From Elephas maximus indicus (taxonomy: Eukaryota; Chordata; Mammalia; Proboscidea; Elephantidae), in the NCBI RefSeq assembly GCF_024166365.1, contig NC_064819.1:109412293-109476292 (forward strand): DNA of 64,000 nucleotides, read 5' to 3'. The position numbers and the translations under genes are program-made. The first letter of the stretch is position 1; every line of letters starts with the position of its first letter. The notes beneath the pieces were generated by a model. The model worked only from the letters and a program-made list of their open reading frames with translations, was not told the DNA's origin and made no database searches. This document shows positions 12,546 through 22,978 of this stretch, in pieces.

Positions 12546-12571
12546 TGGTAGTCAATGAATATACCATTAAT

Positions 12572-12740
12572 AAAAAAAAAAATCAAACCTGTTGTCATTG
12601 AGTCGATTACAACTCATAACAAACCTAGAGGATGAAGTAGAACCACCCCACAGGGTTTCCAAGGAGTGCCTGGTAGGATTGAACTGCCGACTTTTTGGTT
12701 AGCTGCTGTAGCTCTTAACCACTATACCACCAGGGCTTCC
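12572..12740 (-). mobile_element. AfroSINE, short type
   Basis: Reverse copy with an A-run tail at about 12572-12582, GTTGTCATTGAGTCGATT near the tail, GGTTTCCAAGGAGTGCCTGG in the body and the head complement ending ACCACCAGGGCTTCC. Confidence 0.9.
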
Positions 12741-13104
12741 ACCCCGCAAAAAAGTTTTTGTCAGTACATGGAATCTTTCCAGAATTTGTTATGACTATGC
12801 AGTAAATGATATTTCTTAATGGAAATCCTAATACTGCCATTCAATAAATTTAATGCAGAAGAGAGAGAAATTAAGGTTTCCCGACCATGCCTGTCACCCA
12901 CACAGCACACGGGTTACTGTCTCTCTCATATTTCTCACTTGTGGGCCATCTTTAGATCAGTTCCTAGATGCTGGGATGCCACCATTAAGGAGCACAGCCC
13001 ATCTGACTGCCACACCACGTTTAATGCCACAACGAAAAAAAGAACTTGAAAACTAAGCCTGTTAAGCCAAGCTGAACAAGCCCTTTGCTAACATTTAGAA
13101 TCGA
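12741..13104. other. Unassigned sequence
   Basis: Two overlapping open frames of 76 and 67 codons at 12819-13056 lack any recognisable domain. Nothing else is visible. Confidence 0.35.
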
Positions 13105-13255
13105 GGAACAACAGAACTTTGGAACTGGGAAGTACCTTTGCAAATTCTTCTAGTTCATTTCCTAATTGAACAGAGAAAAAAACCAGTGGTGAGAGAGAGT
13201 CATCTGTCCACGGTCACGTGGTGAGAATCCAGGATTCCAGCTCAGTCTCTTTATG
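13105..13255 (+). repeat. Ancient mammalian repeat, family not named
   Basis: It matches the pattern seen at 44368-44545, 52858-53050 and weakly 29920-29995: a GAAC-GGGAAG-ACCTTTG block, then a region with CTAGTTCATTTCC, then CATCTGTCCACGGTCACGTGG and ATCCAGGATTCCAGCTCAGT. The order resembles old tRNA-type SINE relics, but I cannot assign the family. Confidence 0.45.
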
Positions 13256-13385
13256 GATGGTTCTGATTCTGTCCAAAGCTATGTGTCTAGCTTCTCTGGC
13301 CTTAATGGGGAAAACAGATGTAGGAAAAGAAATTATTCTTCCGGATTAAGGGCCCTTGGGAGCAGAACAAAAGTGAAGGGACTTG

Positions 13386-13425
13386 GCGGGGGGTGGGGGG
13401 GGTGGGGGTGGGGGGGCGGGGGGGC
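13386..13425 (+). repeat. G-rich tract, possible G-quadruplex
   Basis: Forty bases are almost only G, broken by single T or C (runs of 4 to 7 G). This satisfies the four-run pattern for intramolecular G-quadruplex folding several times over. No promoter or gene is seen next to it. Confidence 0.85.
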
Positions 13426-14198
13426 CTTAATGATGTTCAAAACAGTACAGCTGAGTAGTTAGAACAAGTAAGGCCATTATGAGCTTTTAGTTCTGTTCTG
13501 ACCCTTCTACTATATGATTAGCTCTCCCTTGGAGCATCACTTAATTTCCACGAGTGCTCAAAATAATCATTTGAAAAAATGGATGCAATATCAAAATAAG
13601 ATAAACATGGCTGAAAGATTCTGTGGCGTCTCTAGGATCTTCAAGCGGGTGACACAGCCATTTGTTTCTACTGACATCTTACTAAGGCTGCGCTCAGCGT
13701 CTGATTTAGGGCTGAGCAAATAATGTGGTCTGCCTGGATGTGTTTGGAATCGGCCAATTTGGGTTAGATCCAGTAGTAAAAAGGACAATAAAAAGGGTAG
13801 GAGCATACACCCATCCTCTCCCAAACTACTGTTAACTCCCAAGTAACTAAGCGCAGGGTGGACCCTGTATTTTGGATGATTTGTGGGTGACAGGAGCCAC
13901 CCTGGTTAGCAAGGGCCTGGTGGTTTCCAAAATGCTCTTCTTCACAGAGAGCACAGAGGGCAGAGGTTCTATAGCAACTGGCTTGGTTTTGGTGGGAGGA
14001 AAAGGTAGGAAGACACAGAGTAAACGGGAAGCAACTGCTTTCAGTATCCCTTACTTATTAAGTTAACCTAAATGTTTGGTTTATTGGGATACTCAGTTGA
14101 GCTGGGGGTAAGAAGGCAGGTACATTTCTGAATTTCATTTACTGAATTTCAATTCCACAAAATGCTGTTTCACAAGTCAGCTAAATTAGCTCCCCTAC
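13426..14198. other. Unassigned unique sequence
   Basis: No repeat or gene recognised. Overlapping opposite-strand frames (69 and 83 codons at 13514-13842) show no domain. Confidence 0.35.
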
Positions 14199-14211
14199 CT
14201 GCCCCTGCCAA

Positions 14212-14416
14212 AAGTCCCTGGGTGGTGCAAACAGTGAAGTGCTCAGCTACAAATCAAAAGGTTGGCAGTTCAAGTCCACCCAGAGGTGCCTCAGAAGAAA
14301 GGCCTGACAATCTATATCCAAAGGACCACAGTCATTGAAAACCCTGTGGAGCACAGTTCTACTCTGACGCACATGGGGTTGTCCTGAGTTGGAATTTCCT
14401 CAGTGGCAACTGGTAT
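14212..14416 (+). mobile_element. AfroSINE, RTE-tail type with TSD
   Basis: Forward copy: head AGTCCCTGGGTGGTGCAAAC, B-box region GGCAGTTCAAGTCCACCC, body AGTTCTACTCTGACGC and tail GTTGGAATTTCCTCAGTGGC. CTGCCCCTGCCAA at 14199-14211 and CTGCCCCGCCAA at 14417-14428 are a target duplication differing by one base. Confidence 0.85.
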
Positions 14417-14658
14417 CTGCCCCGCCAAGCTTTATAGTAAAAATCAGCTGTGCCTGTGACCGACCTTTTTCTACTTCTCATCTGGCAGCAAAACTGGAGG
14501 CTATACCAAGCTGTCTCAAATTCCACTGTTGCCACTGTCCCCCAGTTCAGCTCTGCCCTCTGTGGAGTCGCTGGATTCAAAGTCCAAGGCCTTTCTTGGC
14601 CCCTCCATTTGCCTAAGGAGGTAACAGTGCCCTGAGCGGCATATTGTTTTGCTTTAAT

Positions 14659-14695
14659 GCTTTGGATATGAAGCTTTGGAGCTTCATATCAAAGC
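14659..14695. repeat. Inverted repeat, 16-bp arms
   Basis: Arms at 14659-14675 and 14680-14695 pair fully except for one bulged G, with a TTGG loop. The stem includes GATATGAAGCT and AGCTTCATATC. It lies in otherwise unassigned sequence. Confidence 0.8.
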
Positions 14696-15576
14696 TATGC
14701 GATGACTCTTTAAAAGATAAAATATGCCCCTTTTTTGCTGCCCTTCTGTCTGCGTGTGGGCAAGAGATTTAATTACAACGAATAAAGCTGAATGGTGGTC
14801 TAAGATTCTTAAAATCAAAGTGGGAATCATGGCTGAATTTCATTAGCAAACATAAATACAAATAGGCACATTCTGTTTGTGCCATTGCCATGTGACTTTT
14901 TCCCTTTTGATAATTTCATTCAACTCTGATATTTCAGAGAATCTAAATTGAACCATATGATACATAGCTCTGTAACATGCAAAACTCTTCATTAAACATT
15001 TTCCTTTTGGTATACTTTCCCAATGTTATAAATATCCTGTGAAAGTACCGAGGGCAGTTCGTCAGACAGCAGAGCCTTTATTTAAAACAGCGGAGGGAGC
15101 CCTGCCCTTTAAATAAGAGGTCTTCTCTGGCTGGCAGAATGGGAAAAAAGATGTTGCATTAACTCCCATTCTATTCCAAGTAACATGGTGCCTATAAATC
15201 TTGAGGAACTTGTCATTTTATACGTCCTTTATTCTAACTCTGTGTCAGATTCTATTTTATTAAAGAATAACAATGCTGGGCTTTTATAAATTCTTGGGCT
15301 GTTACTGAGTTGTTTAAGCATTCTGAATACAAAAATTCCTAAATTAAAATTTAGTCATTAAAAATTACCCTTTCTAATTGCCCAAATCATCTCAATCAAA
15401 TCATACAGGAGATGTATTAAGCTTTTTTTGTTGTTGCCGTTATTGAGTAAAATAAGTGGCTGATACAAATACTAATGTATTTTAGAAAAAAGATTTTTGT
15501 TACTATTATCTTTAGCAATTTTATATGAAACTAAAAGTACACCATTTCTATGTGTAGATTATTCTTTCCACGAATA
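14696..15576. other. Unassigned AT-rich sequence
   Basis: No gene or named repeat is visible. A short inverted pair (TTATTTAAA at about 15078 and TTTAAATAA at about 15108) flanks a GC-richer patch. Confidence 0.35.
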
Positions 15577-15634
15577 ACCAAAACCAAACCAAACCTGTTA
15601 CTGCTGAATCGATTCTGACTCACAGTGACCCTAT
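15577..15634 (-). mobile_element. AfroSINE 3' tail fragment
   Basis: Only the tail portion remains: A-rich CCAAACCAAACCTG, then GAATCGATTCTGACTCACAG and TGACCCTATT. It is a heavily 5'-truncated insertion or is cut by the next fragment. Confidence 0.8.
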
Positions 15635-15690
15635 TAAAAAACAAAAAAAACAAACCCGTTGCTGATCTCGACTCGCAGCGACCCTACAGT
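15635..15690 (-). mobile_element. Second AfroSINE 3' tail fragment
   Basis: A second tail-only fragment begins with its own A-rich tail (AAAAAACAAAAAAAACAAAC) directly at the truncation point of the first. Then come CCGTTGCTGATCTCGACTC and GCAGCGACCCTACAG. Confidence 0.8.
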
Positions 15691-15939
15691 GCCCTATACT
15701 TGGACTTAAATATATGTATGAGTAATAATAATCATTTTATGCCAATAATGTTAAGCTTTTCTTCAACTACTTTATATTATAAACAATCAAAACGCAGATG
15801 TCCGAAATTATTCCAAGTTGCAAACATACAAGTGCATCTATGTAAAAAGTGTCAAATTGGCAGGAATTAGCAACCCATATTTCCATCTTTGGGGGGGGGC
15901 TCAGTTCTAATAACAGTTAATTCTCATTTCTCTTGACTG
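15691..15939. other. Unassigned AT-rich sequence with a G10 run
   Basis: Contains a run of about ten G at 15890-15899. A chance 81-codon frame spans the SINE fragments and this stretch. Confidence 0.35.
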
Positions 15940-16057
15940 ACCTCAAGAAGGCAGGGATCTTGCTGTTTTATTTATCTCTGAATTTCCAGAATGTAACCCA
16001 ATGTCCTGCAAATAAATAGGTCCTCAATAAACAGTTATCCAAAGAATGAATGAATTT
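15940..16057 (+). repeat. L2-type LINE 3' end
   Basis: Typical L2 3' terminal order: AAGGCAGGGATCTTGCTG, then ATCTCTGAATTTCCAGAATG, CAATGTCCTGCAAATA and CTCAATAAACA, ending in a GAATGAATGAA tail. Confidence 0.7.
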
Positions 16058-16839
16058 GAATAGAAGGTAGCTTGTTTTCCTCTGGATAATAAAAAGAAAC
16101 GCTAACATGTGCTCACCATGAGAACAGCAGCTGGGATATTCCCAGCTCCTAAAACTTGGGCTTAGACCACACGCTTATCAATTTGTGAGCTAACCATCAG
16201 CAGCAATTGCTAAAGAAAAATAGAGTGACCTTGATAATCCAAACATTAACGATGCTGCAAAGCAAACACTTGCTCTGATATTAGTTTTGAGTTCCCACTG
16301 GGATAATTTCTGGGCTTCTTATTGATTATCTGGCAGGAATAAAAACATTTGCATCAATCAAGCCAACTGCCTTGTTTGCCAGAAAGAGTATCCAAGTCAT
16401 CTAAAACAACACTGTTTTGTTGACTCCAAACATTTTAAATTCACATATACTCTGTTATTGGAAAATATAATAAAAAAAAATTTTTTTATATAACAAATAG
16501 TAGGTATAAAATAATTTTTGTTCTGCAATTTTGATTTTATGGCAATATTACTCAATTGCATTTTCAAGGTCTTAGATAAAAAGAAAAATACTGCCTCAAT
16601 GTCTTTTGTCACATAAAAAATCACACCACAAGGAATAAGAGCATGGGTAACAACACCTGTTTGTCAAAGGTCAAAACACCAATTTGGGATAGTAAATTAA
16701 TTATAATTAAGGTTCTTAAGAATTCTCTGAAGACATGAATACCGAAAATCATGACATTAAACAACCAGGGGACGGGAATTAATGTCAATCACATATGGCA
16801 GCCACCCAGGAAGGTACAGTTCTGTATGAACCTACTCTT
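16058..16839. other. Unassigned AT-rich sequence
   Basis: No gene recognised. A low-complexity A/T block lies at 16468-16500. Confidence 0.35.
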
Positions 16840-17150
16840 ATTCATTCATTCGTTCAACAAATACAGAAGGCAAAGTGCTGCGGATATAGCAGTGATCAAG
16901 ACAGTTGTGGTTCCTGCCCTCCATGGTGAACAGCCTGATGGGTGAGATATATACTGAATGAGAAATGACAAACGTTATAGTAGTTACAAAATGAAAACAG
17001 GGTGTAATGGGACCACATAAAAGGGCAATAAAGGTGGATGGTGGTGATCATGGAGCCTTCTTGAAGGAAGTGACACTCTGCTGAGACGTGAGCTGAGGAT
17101 GGGACAGGGTGGATAGGCGGACAGAAAAGTGTTCTAGGCAAGACTCAGAG
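16840..17150 (-). repeat. L2-type LINE remnant
   Basis: Reverse L2 3' region: TCATTCATTCGTTCAACAAATA, a GTGCTGCGGATATAGCAGTG block and GGTTCCTGCCCTCCATGG, then a more diverged part with GGAAGTGACACTCTGCTGAG. Confidence 0.65.
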
Positions 17151-17960
17151 GAGAGAGTTTGAGCTATCTTGTTCCCAAATGCCAGTCTTAGGCTAGGATT
17201 CGTCAATAAATCTTAAATCTAAGATACCACCTCAGACTATCTACACACTAAAGGATTTATCAAAATTCAAATAAGAAATATTCTAGTTACAGAAGCATTC
17301 AACCAATTCTTTTGCATCATTTCTTTAGGGCCTGATATTAGCTCTTTATGGGAGGGTATGTGAATAGAGAAGTAACTACTGTCTCATGAGACTGCATCCT
17401 CCATGCCTGTGTACCCGCTTTACCAGTTTGGTGTTCTCGAAGCATTATGAACATATTCTTCTACTTAGTGCGTATCAGACACCTATATTTCTGTAACAGA
17501 GTTGAGTTAATGGAGTTTGCCACAGATATTCACAATCTGCCTTAGCCATTTTGAAAATTTACGTTCTAGTACCACAAATGAACGAAGTGTCTCCTTTGGT
17601 GTGAAAGACTAGCTTAAAGAGAGCTATTGTATTATATGACTAAGTCTTCTGAGGTATAGAACCATCCCAGGTCAGATATATTATTAATGTAGCGATAACA
17701 TTGCTCATTTCACTAAGTATTATTCTGTTTAACCCTAAAAGGTGGGCTATTTGGTTCCAAGTAACTAGGATATTGCACGGGCCCACATCACCCCTCTCAT
17801 GCTCTTGTCCAAGTCTACTTTTTACTGGTTGTCAAAATCTGTGAGGTTTAGGTTTAGTACATCAAAAAGAAATGGTCTATGTTTAATAGATTGTTACTAT
17901 TAAAAATACTTTGTTTTGTTAGCCACCAGCCAAACAAAAAAAATAGATTTTTAGAAGGTC
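17151..17960. other. Unassigned unique sequence
   Basis: No gene recognised. The part at 17690-17770 (ATTATTCTGTTTAACCCTAA) may be a reverse MIR scrap. Confidence 0.35.
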
Positions 17961-17972
17961 TATGAAAAACTC

Positions 17973-18056
17973 GGAAACCCTGGTGGCGTAGTGGTTAAGT
18001 GCTACAGCTGCTAACCAAAGGGTCGGCAGTTTGGATCCGTCAGGGGTTTTTCTGGG
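17973..18056 (+). mobile_element. Head-only mini AfroSINE with perfect TSD
   Basis: Only 84 bp are present: a complete tRNA-like head (CCTGGTGGCGTAGTGGTTAA, GCTGCTAACCAAAGGGTCGG) running just past the B-box position, then directly GGGGTTTTTCTGGG. The body and the RTE-like tail are missing. TATGAAAAACTC occurs exactly at 17961-17972 and 18057-18068, so this is one bounded insertion. The B box itself is damaged (TTTGGATCC). Confidence 0.88.
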
Positions 18057-18068
18057 TATGAAAAACTC

Positions 18069-19079
18069 AGCACCTACTCTAGATTATCAAGAAGTTAGTG
18101 AGATTCTTGTTCCAACCCAGTTGTCTAAAGTTGAGATCAGAGTTTTCCTTACAAAAGAATGTGGCTGTTACATTTCAATAACTCTTGCCTCAATTTCTCA
18201 CGGAAGGGCTGAAGGAACTTATTTTCACGTATTCTATTCATGAAGCACTCAAATGAAATGTAAGCAGGCATTCTACAAAGTACAGCCTCAGGATGTATAC
18301 CCTCTACACTTAAATTAATTCAATGAATCATTTCAGTGAGGTTTAAGGAGAGGGGGAAGAGAGCTATTTTGCAAATAGACCTTTCTCTGCCTCTGCCCTC
18401 CATTTGGTGGTGGTCGTGATTGGGCAGGCTGGTCCCACCAGTGTCAGGGCCAACTGGTCCCCTGAGCATGCAGCCTGCCTCTTGTCCTCCACAGCAGTGG
18501 GAGGTGAGAGGAGGTAAGTTAATGCACGAGTAGCTGCCAGGAGAAAAGATGGGAGGAAAAAAGCTAAAGAAATATAGGATTTCAATCAGTCTGAAATTTG
18601 TAGAAGTGGTTTTAGTCTCCATATAGCAAAAATATTTATCTAAGAAACTCCTACTCGGGTGTGAACATCCTACTTCTAGGAGGATTTTGTTTGGCAAAGG
18701 GCTGTAAAAAAGTGGAAGCTAATACAGAACATGTCTATAAACAAATTTATTTAGTTAGTACAGATTGACACATTCACTAGAGGATTTCAGCAATTACATG
18801 TGTAAAACTATTTCCTTCAGTGGTTTCCTTTTGTGATTTTGCTAATTTATTCAATCTAGGCCATTTTCATGCATTGACTGTTAAGCCATTTAGCCACCCA
18901 AGCTGAAATGAACATATGGAAACTACGCCTTCTTTCCAGTTCTTCATGTAAACAGAATTATATGGTGATACTAAAGAGTCAAACTTTTAATGAAAGAAAG
19001 TCAAGTAAGGTTGTAATACCTTAAAATATGATGTTGTAATCTAACTTTGGAGAAGAGAGATGGGGAATTTGGCCATGAT
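18069..19079. other. Unassigned sequence
   Basis: No gene recognised. A strong-looking donor-type sequence (AG/GTAAGT) lies at 18512-18519 with CCACAG 20 bases upstream, but nothing else supports an exon. A 125-codon reverse frame at 18320-18697 has no recognisable domain. Confidence 0.35.
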
Positions 19080-19091
19080 AATACACATGAA

Positions 19092-19241
19092 ACCCACTGC
19101 TATCAAGCTGATTCTGACTCAGCCACCCCACAGAGTTTCCAAGACTGTAAATCTCTACAGAAGCAGACTGCCACATCTTTCTTCCACAGAGCCACTGGTG
19201 GTTCTGAATCGCTAACCTCTTGGTTAGCAGTCGATTTCTTT
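19092..19241 (-). mobile_element. AfroSINE, long type, first of a same-site pair
   Basis: Reverse copy: CCCACTGCTATCAAGCTGATT, then AAGCAGACTGCCACATCTTT, ending CTTGGTTAGCAGTCGATTTC. The 5' half of the head is missing. AATACACATGAA precedes it at 19080-19091 and follows it at 19242-19253. Confidence 0.9.
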
Positions 19242-19253
19242 AATACACATGAA

Positions 19254-19402
19254 CCTGCTGCTGTTGAGTCGATTCCGACTCATAGTGACCCTATAGGACA
19301 GAGTAGAACTGCCCCAGTTTCCAAGGAGTGCCTGGTGGATTCAAACTGCTGATTTTTTGGTTAGCAGCCATAGCTCTTAACCATGACGCCACCAGGGTTT
19401 CC
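19254..19402 (-). mobile_element. AfroSINE, short type, second of a same-site pair
   Basis: Full-length short-type reverse copy: TGTTGAGTCGATTCCGACTC to GCCACCAGGGTTTCC. It begins right after the second AATACACATGAA and is followed at 19403-19414 by a third copy with one difference (AGTACACATGAA). Confidence 0.92.
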
Positions 19403-19689
19403 AGTACACATGAAGGTACTCAGTAAATGGAATGCCCTTTAAGAGTAAAGTATTTGTATTCAATATGAATTTTTAATCCAATTATAACTGTAACAACATA
19501 TAATCTAATAATATGCTTAGAAAATCTTAAATTTTGATAAATACATGCTCATTGAAACGCACATTTTCAACTCCAGAAGCATTTTGATCATATGATCCTC
19601 TAATACGTTCTTATTTGGAAATGTTAATATTATTAGTTGTGGTAATAACTTTTAAATGCCTTTCAGATCCTATTATAGTCATTTTTGTA

Positions 19690-19740
19690 GCTCTCATAAT
19701 ATCTTACATTTAGATGCTCAATAAACATTTGAGGAATGAG
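19690..19740 (+). repeat. L2/MIR 3' tail remnant
   Basis: ATGCTCAATAAACATTTGAG followed by GAATGAGT matches the terminal part shared by L2 and MIR. Very short. Confidence 0.5.
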
Positions 19741-20514
19741 TAAAAGACTATTCAAGTCTGGATATTCCCTATTTAGAGAAAAACAATATACGAATACTTG
19801 TATTTACAAAATGATTTATTTCAGATATTGATAATCTCTAAATTTCCTAAACATATGTTACTATTTTCAAATATGTTTGTGATTACTAAAGCATAGTTTT
19901 TCTTAATTAAAGGATTGAACAACTGCTGTCACAGGGGGTGGGGATGGAGGTATCCATAAAATACATTTGTGTAAAGTGGGATCCTCATACTCAAAATAGC
20001 TGGGAATCATACGCCTTGCCCCAGAGCATGGGTAGGCCATCCAGGTAGGGTAGGGATAGGTGAGCATTACTGGAGGGGTCCTGCCATTCAAGGGCAGAAG
20101 GAACTTGGGAGAGCTGGTGCTGAGTGACATGCTTCCAAAACCTTCAATCTGGAGTCCGATATCACTAGGCCACCTGACAGCTCTCTATGCTGGGTGTAGA
20201 AAGGGAAGATGAGAGGATACCAAAGGGTTACTTCCCCGAGCACCCTCAGTTTTGCCCAGGATCAGTCCTGCTTATGAAGACAAGCCAACCTCTACTATAA
20301 ATGAGTGGGTGGAGGGAAGGTGTTCCATTATTTCATTGTTCTAGGGTTAGGTTGTAAATGTTTTTCAAAAATTGTGAAAATTCTCACTAATAATAGAAAT
20401 ACTGATGGCAAATTTATTTACTCAATCACTTTAAAGTGTCATGTTGAATTTTTTTTCCTTTTATAATAATTTTTTTTTTACCATAATGAAATCAAGCAAG
20501 CCTCTTCTATGGGT
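19741..20514. other. Unassigned sequence
   Basis: Nothing recognised. T runs at 20448-20455 and 20469-20479 lie just before the RTE copy. Confidence 0.35.
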
Positions 20515-21165
20515 CTCATTGTTGTTGCTATTAGATGCTATCCAGTTGGTTCCAACTTATGGTGACCCTATGTACAACATAACAGAACACTGCCTGGTCC
20601 TGTGCAATTCTCACAATTGTTGCTATGCTTGTGCCCATCATTGCGGTCACTTTGTCAATTCATCTTGTTGAGGGTCTTCCTCTTTTTTGCTGACCCTCTA
20701 CTTTACCAAGCATGATGTCCTTCTCCAGGGACTGGTCCCTCCTAATAACACATCCAAGTATGTGACACGAAGTCTCGCCATCCTCGCTTCTAAGGAGCAT
20801 TCTGGCTGTACTTCCTCTGATACAGATTTGTTTGTTCTTCTGGCAGTCCATGGTACATTCAACATTCTTTGCCCACATCCCAGTTCAAAGCTATCAATTC
20901 TTCTTTGGTCTTCCTTATTCATTGCCCTGCTTTCACATACATATGAGGTAACTGAAAACACGACAGCTTGGGTCAGGTGCACCTTAGTCCTCAAAGTGAC
21001 ATTTGCTTTTTAATACTTAAAAGGGGTCTTTTGCAGCAGATTTGCCCAACGCAATGCGTTGTTTGATTTCTTGACTGCTGCTTCCATGGGCGTTGATTGT
21101 GGATCCAAGTAAAATAAAATTTGACAACTTTAATATTTTCTCCATTTACCATGGGTCTTATGCTG
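20515..21165 (-). mobile_element. RTE-clade LINE, 5'-truncated, reverse
   Basis: Reverse-oriented last 650 bp of the RTE element. Reading the minus strand it covers the C-terminal ORF2 motifs in pieces: an open part at 20698-20994 with VTSYVCESRAMNKEDQRRID and a second frame at 20660-20878 with HILGCVIRRDQSLEKDIMLG. The split over two frames shows frameshifts. The 3' end lies at 20515 with GTTGTTGCTATTAGATGC on the plus strand. Better preserved than the copy at 1-600. Confidence 0.9.
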
Positions 21166-22214
21166 GGGGGCTAATTTTATTTAATTTTTAAATTTATTTA
21201 TTTAACTTTCTTTGCAGTTCACAGCTTGACAGAATGGTAATCAGAGGGTAACTGACTTTCCTACATTCTTTCCTGATATAGAGCAGCATGGAAGAGCATG
21301 TGCTTCTTTTACCCATCCAGTTTTGACTCAGATAGCCTAGAAACTAAGGCCACTGCTGAAGCTTCAGAAATCTAAATCAGGCTAGGGAGTAGGAATGCCT
21401 GCTTTTGCAATGGTGAGGTCACTGATGTTCTGGGATGAGAGGATCAAAGTAAGATCAGTTCTGCCTCCCCACCCCACCCCCCTTGGCGTGTCTCAGGGAG
21501 CCTTGGTTAGGATATCTTCTGATTTTTATTTTTACTTTTTTTTTTTAACAAGGGTGCTGCAGTCACTTGTTACAAAGACTGGCCCCAAAGTTTACTTTTA
21601 TAAGACTTTCCTAAACGTTAAATCTAGAGGGGAGAAGACTTTACGTGAAATTCTGTGGCATTTTCATCTCAAACACTGTTGAGAGAGCAAAAGAAAACAG
21701 AATATCAAGTACTGACCTTTCAAGAAAGAGGCCCGAGCTATTTCAAAAGCTAAATTCCTTATAATGGCCATCATATTGAGATCCTTCAGCTTTAAGGCTA
21801 ACCTAAGTTAGTAAGATCAAGTTACTTTATTTTTGGCCTAGTAAACCCTGGGATCTATAATTCCCAGCTTTATAATGTATGAGGAAATACTAAAAACATA
21901 TTTTTTGTTAAAAAAAAAAAAAAACTGCCTATGAAAATATAAAAAATTTTAAGGACACCCACATGAGAATTCTCATACTTCTGGTAGCCACTTACTGAAA
22001 AAATATGTAATGCTCAAAAGCATTCAGAGAATGATGTGTCTAAATGAACTCTGTTAATCACAACAGTATCTACAGACAGTGAAAACATCAAGATGCATCA
22101 CCATTCCCTCTACAGGCTACGCTTGATGTGCCTTTGGGTTTGGGATGTCCCACTGTAACTATAAGGCCCTCAGGGAACTCAGGTCCGCAGGCTCGGAAAT
22201 GCCTTCCTGGCACT
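21166..22214. other. Unassigned sequence
   Basis: No gene. T/A low-complexity blocks occur at 21180-21210, 21537-21546 and 21909-21923. Confidence 0.35.
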
Positions 22215-22289
22215 TATTTATTCATTTGCTTATTTATTCATTCCCTCATTCATTCACAAGTATTTATTGAGCACCTGTTATGTGCCAGA
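22215..22289 (-). repeat. L2/MIR 3' end remnant, split by a SINE
   Basis: TTATTCATTTGC, CATTCATTCACAAG and TATTTATTGAGCACCTGTTA then ATGTGCCAGAG are the complement of the shared L2/MIR terminus. The AfroSINE at 22290 interrupts it. Confidence 0.65.
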
Positions 22290-22483
22290 GGGGCCCTAGT
22301 GGTGCAGTGGTTAAGTGCTTGGCTGCTGACTGAAGTGTTGGCGGTTCGAGCCTACCAGCCCCCCTCTGCAGGAGAATCATGTGGCAGTCTGCTTCTGTAA
22401 AGATTTACAGCCTCGGAAACCCTACGGGGCAGTTCTACTCTGTCCTATAGGGTTGCTGTGAGTCAGAACCAACTAGACGTTGT
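22290..22483 (+). mobile_element. AfroSINE, long type, forward
   Basis: Full-length forward copy with clear A-box (TAGTGGTGCAGTGG) and B-box (GGCGGTTCGAGCC) regions, a long-type middle (GGCAGTCTGCTTCTGTAAAG) and the RTE-like end GGTTGCTGTGAGTCAGAACC. Confidence 0.92.
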
Positions 22484-22825
22484 ATCTTCCTTCTACATTC
22501 CCCTGTGTATACTGTGTGAAGAAGGCACACGGTAGGTTCTGAGAAGCCAGTGAAATAGGCATGGCTCTAGTTGCACAGAAGTCATACTGTGGGCCACAAG
22601 GTAGGGTGAGGGAGAAAGTTACTTCAGTGTGTACATGCACACTCAGGTACACCTACAGCTATCAAAGATGACCTTTTCAAGATAAGTGACAGAGCCATGG
22701 CTGCAAACCCAAAGAGGAAGATGAACTGATTTCTGATGATCTGTACTACTGCTCTCGTTGGCAAGGGTTGGGTTAAGCTCTGAGAATATGTATTTGGAAA
22801 TAAGAAATAAACCATCTCCCAATAC
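22484..22825. other. Unassigned sequence
   Basis: No gene or repeat recognised. Confidence 0.35.
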
Positions 22826-22978
22826 TGCTTAGGTGCTATGGCTGCTAACCAAAAGGTCGGCAGTTCGAATCCGCCAGGTGCTCCTTGGAAACTCTATTGG
22901 GCAGTTCTACTCTGTCCTATAGGGTTGCTATGAGTCGGAATCGACTCGGCGGCAGTGGGTTTGGTTTTTGGTTTTGGA
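22826..22978 (+). mobile_element. AfroSINE, short type, 5' end missing
   Basis: Young-looking forward copy starting inside the head (TTAGGTGCTATGGCTGCTAA), intact B box GGCAGTTCGAATCC, tail AGTCGGAATCGACTCGGCGG and a GGTTT-rich end. The first part of the A box is absent, consistent with 5' truncation. Confidence 0.92.

Noticed and set aside
18511-18520. Possible small exon in 18480-18520
   Set aside because: Would be only about 20 bases long, with no conserved frame to support it.
18320-18697. 125-codon reverse frame and a consensus-like splice donor at 18512-18519
   Set aside because: No domain, no partner exon and no polypyrimidine tract clear enough for an acceptor. An isolated AG/GTAAGT is expected several times in 64 kb.
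20687-21013. 108-codon forward frame
   Set aside because: Antisense of the RTE remnant.
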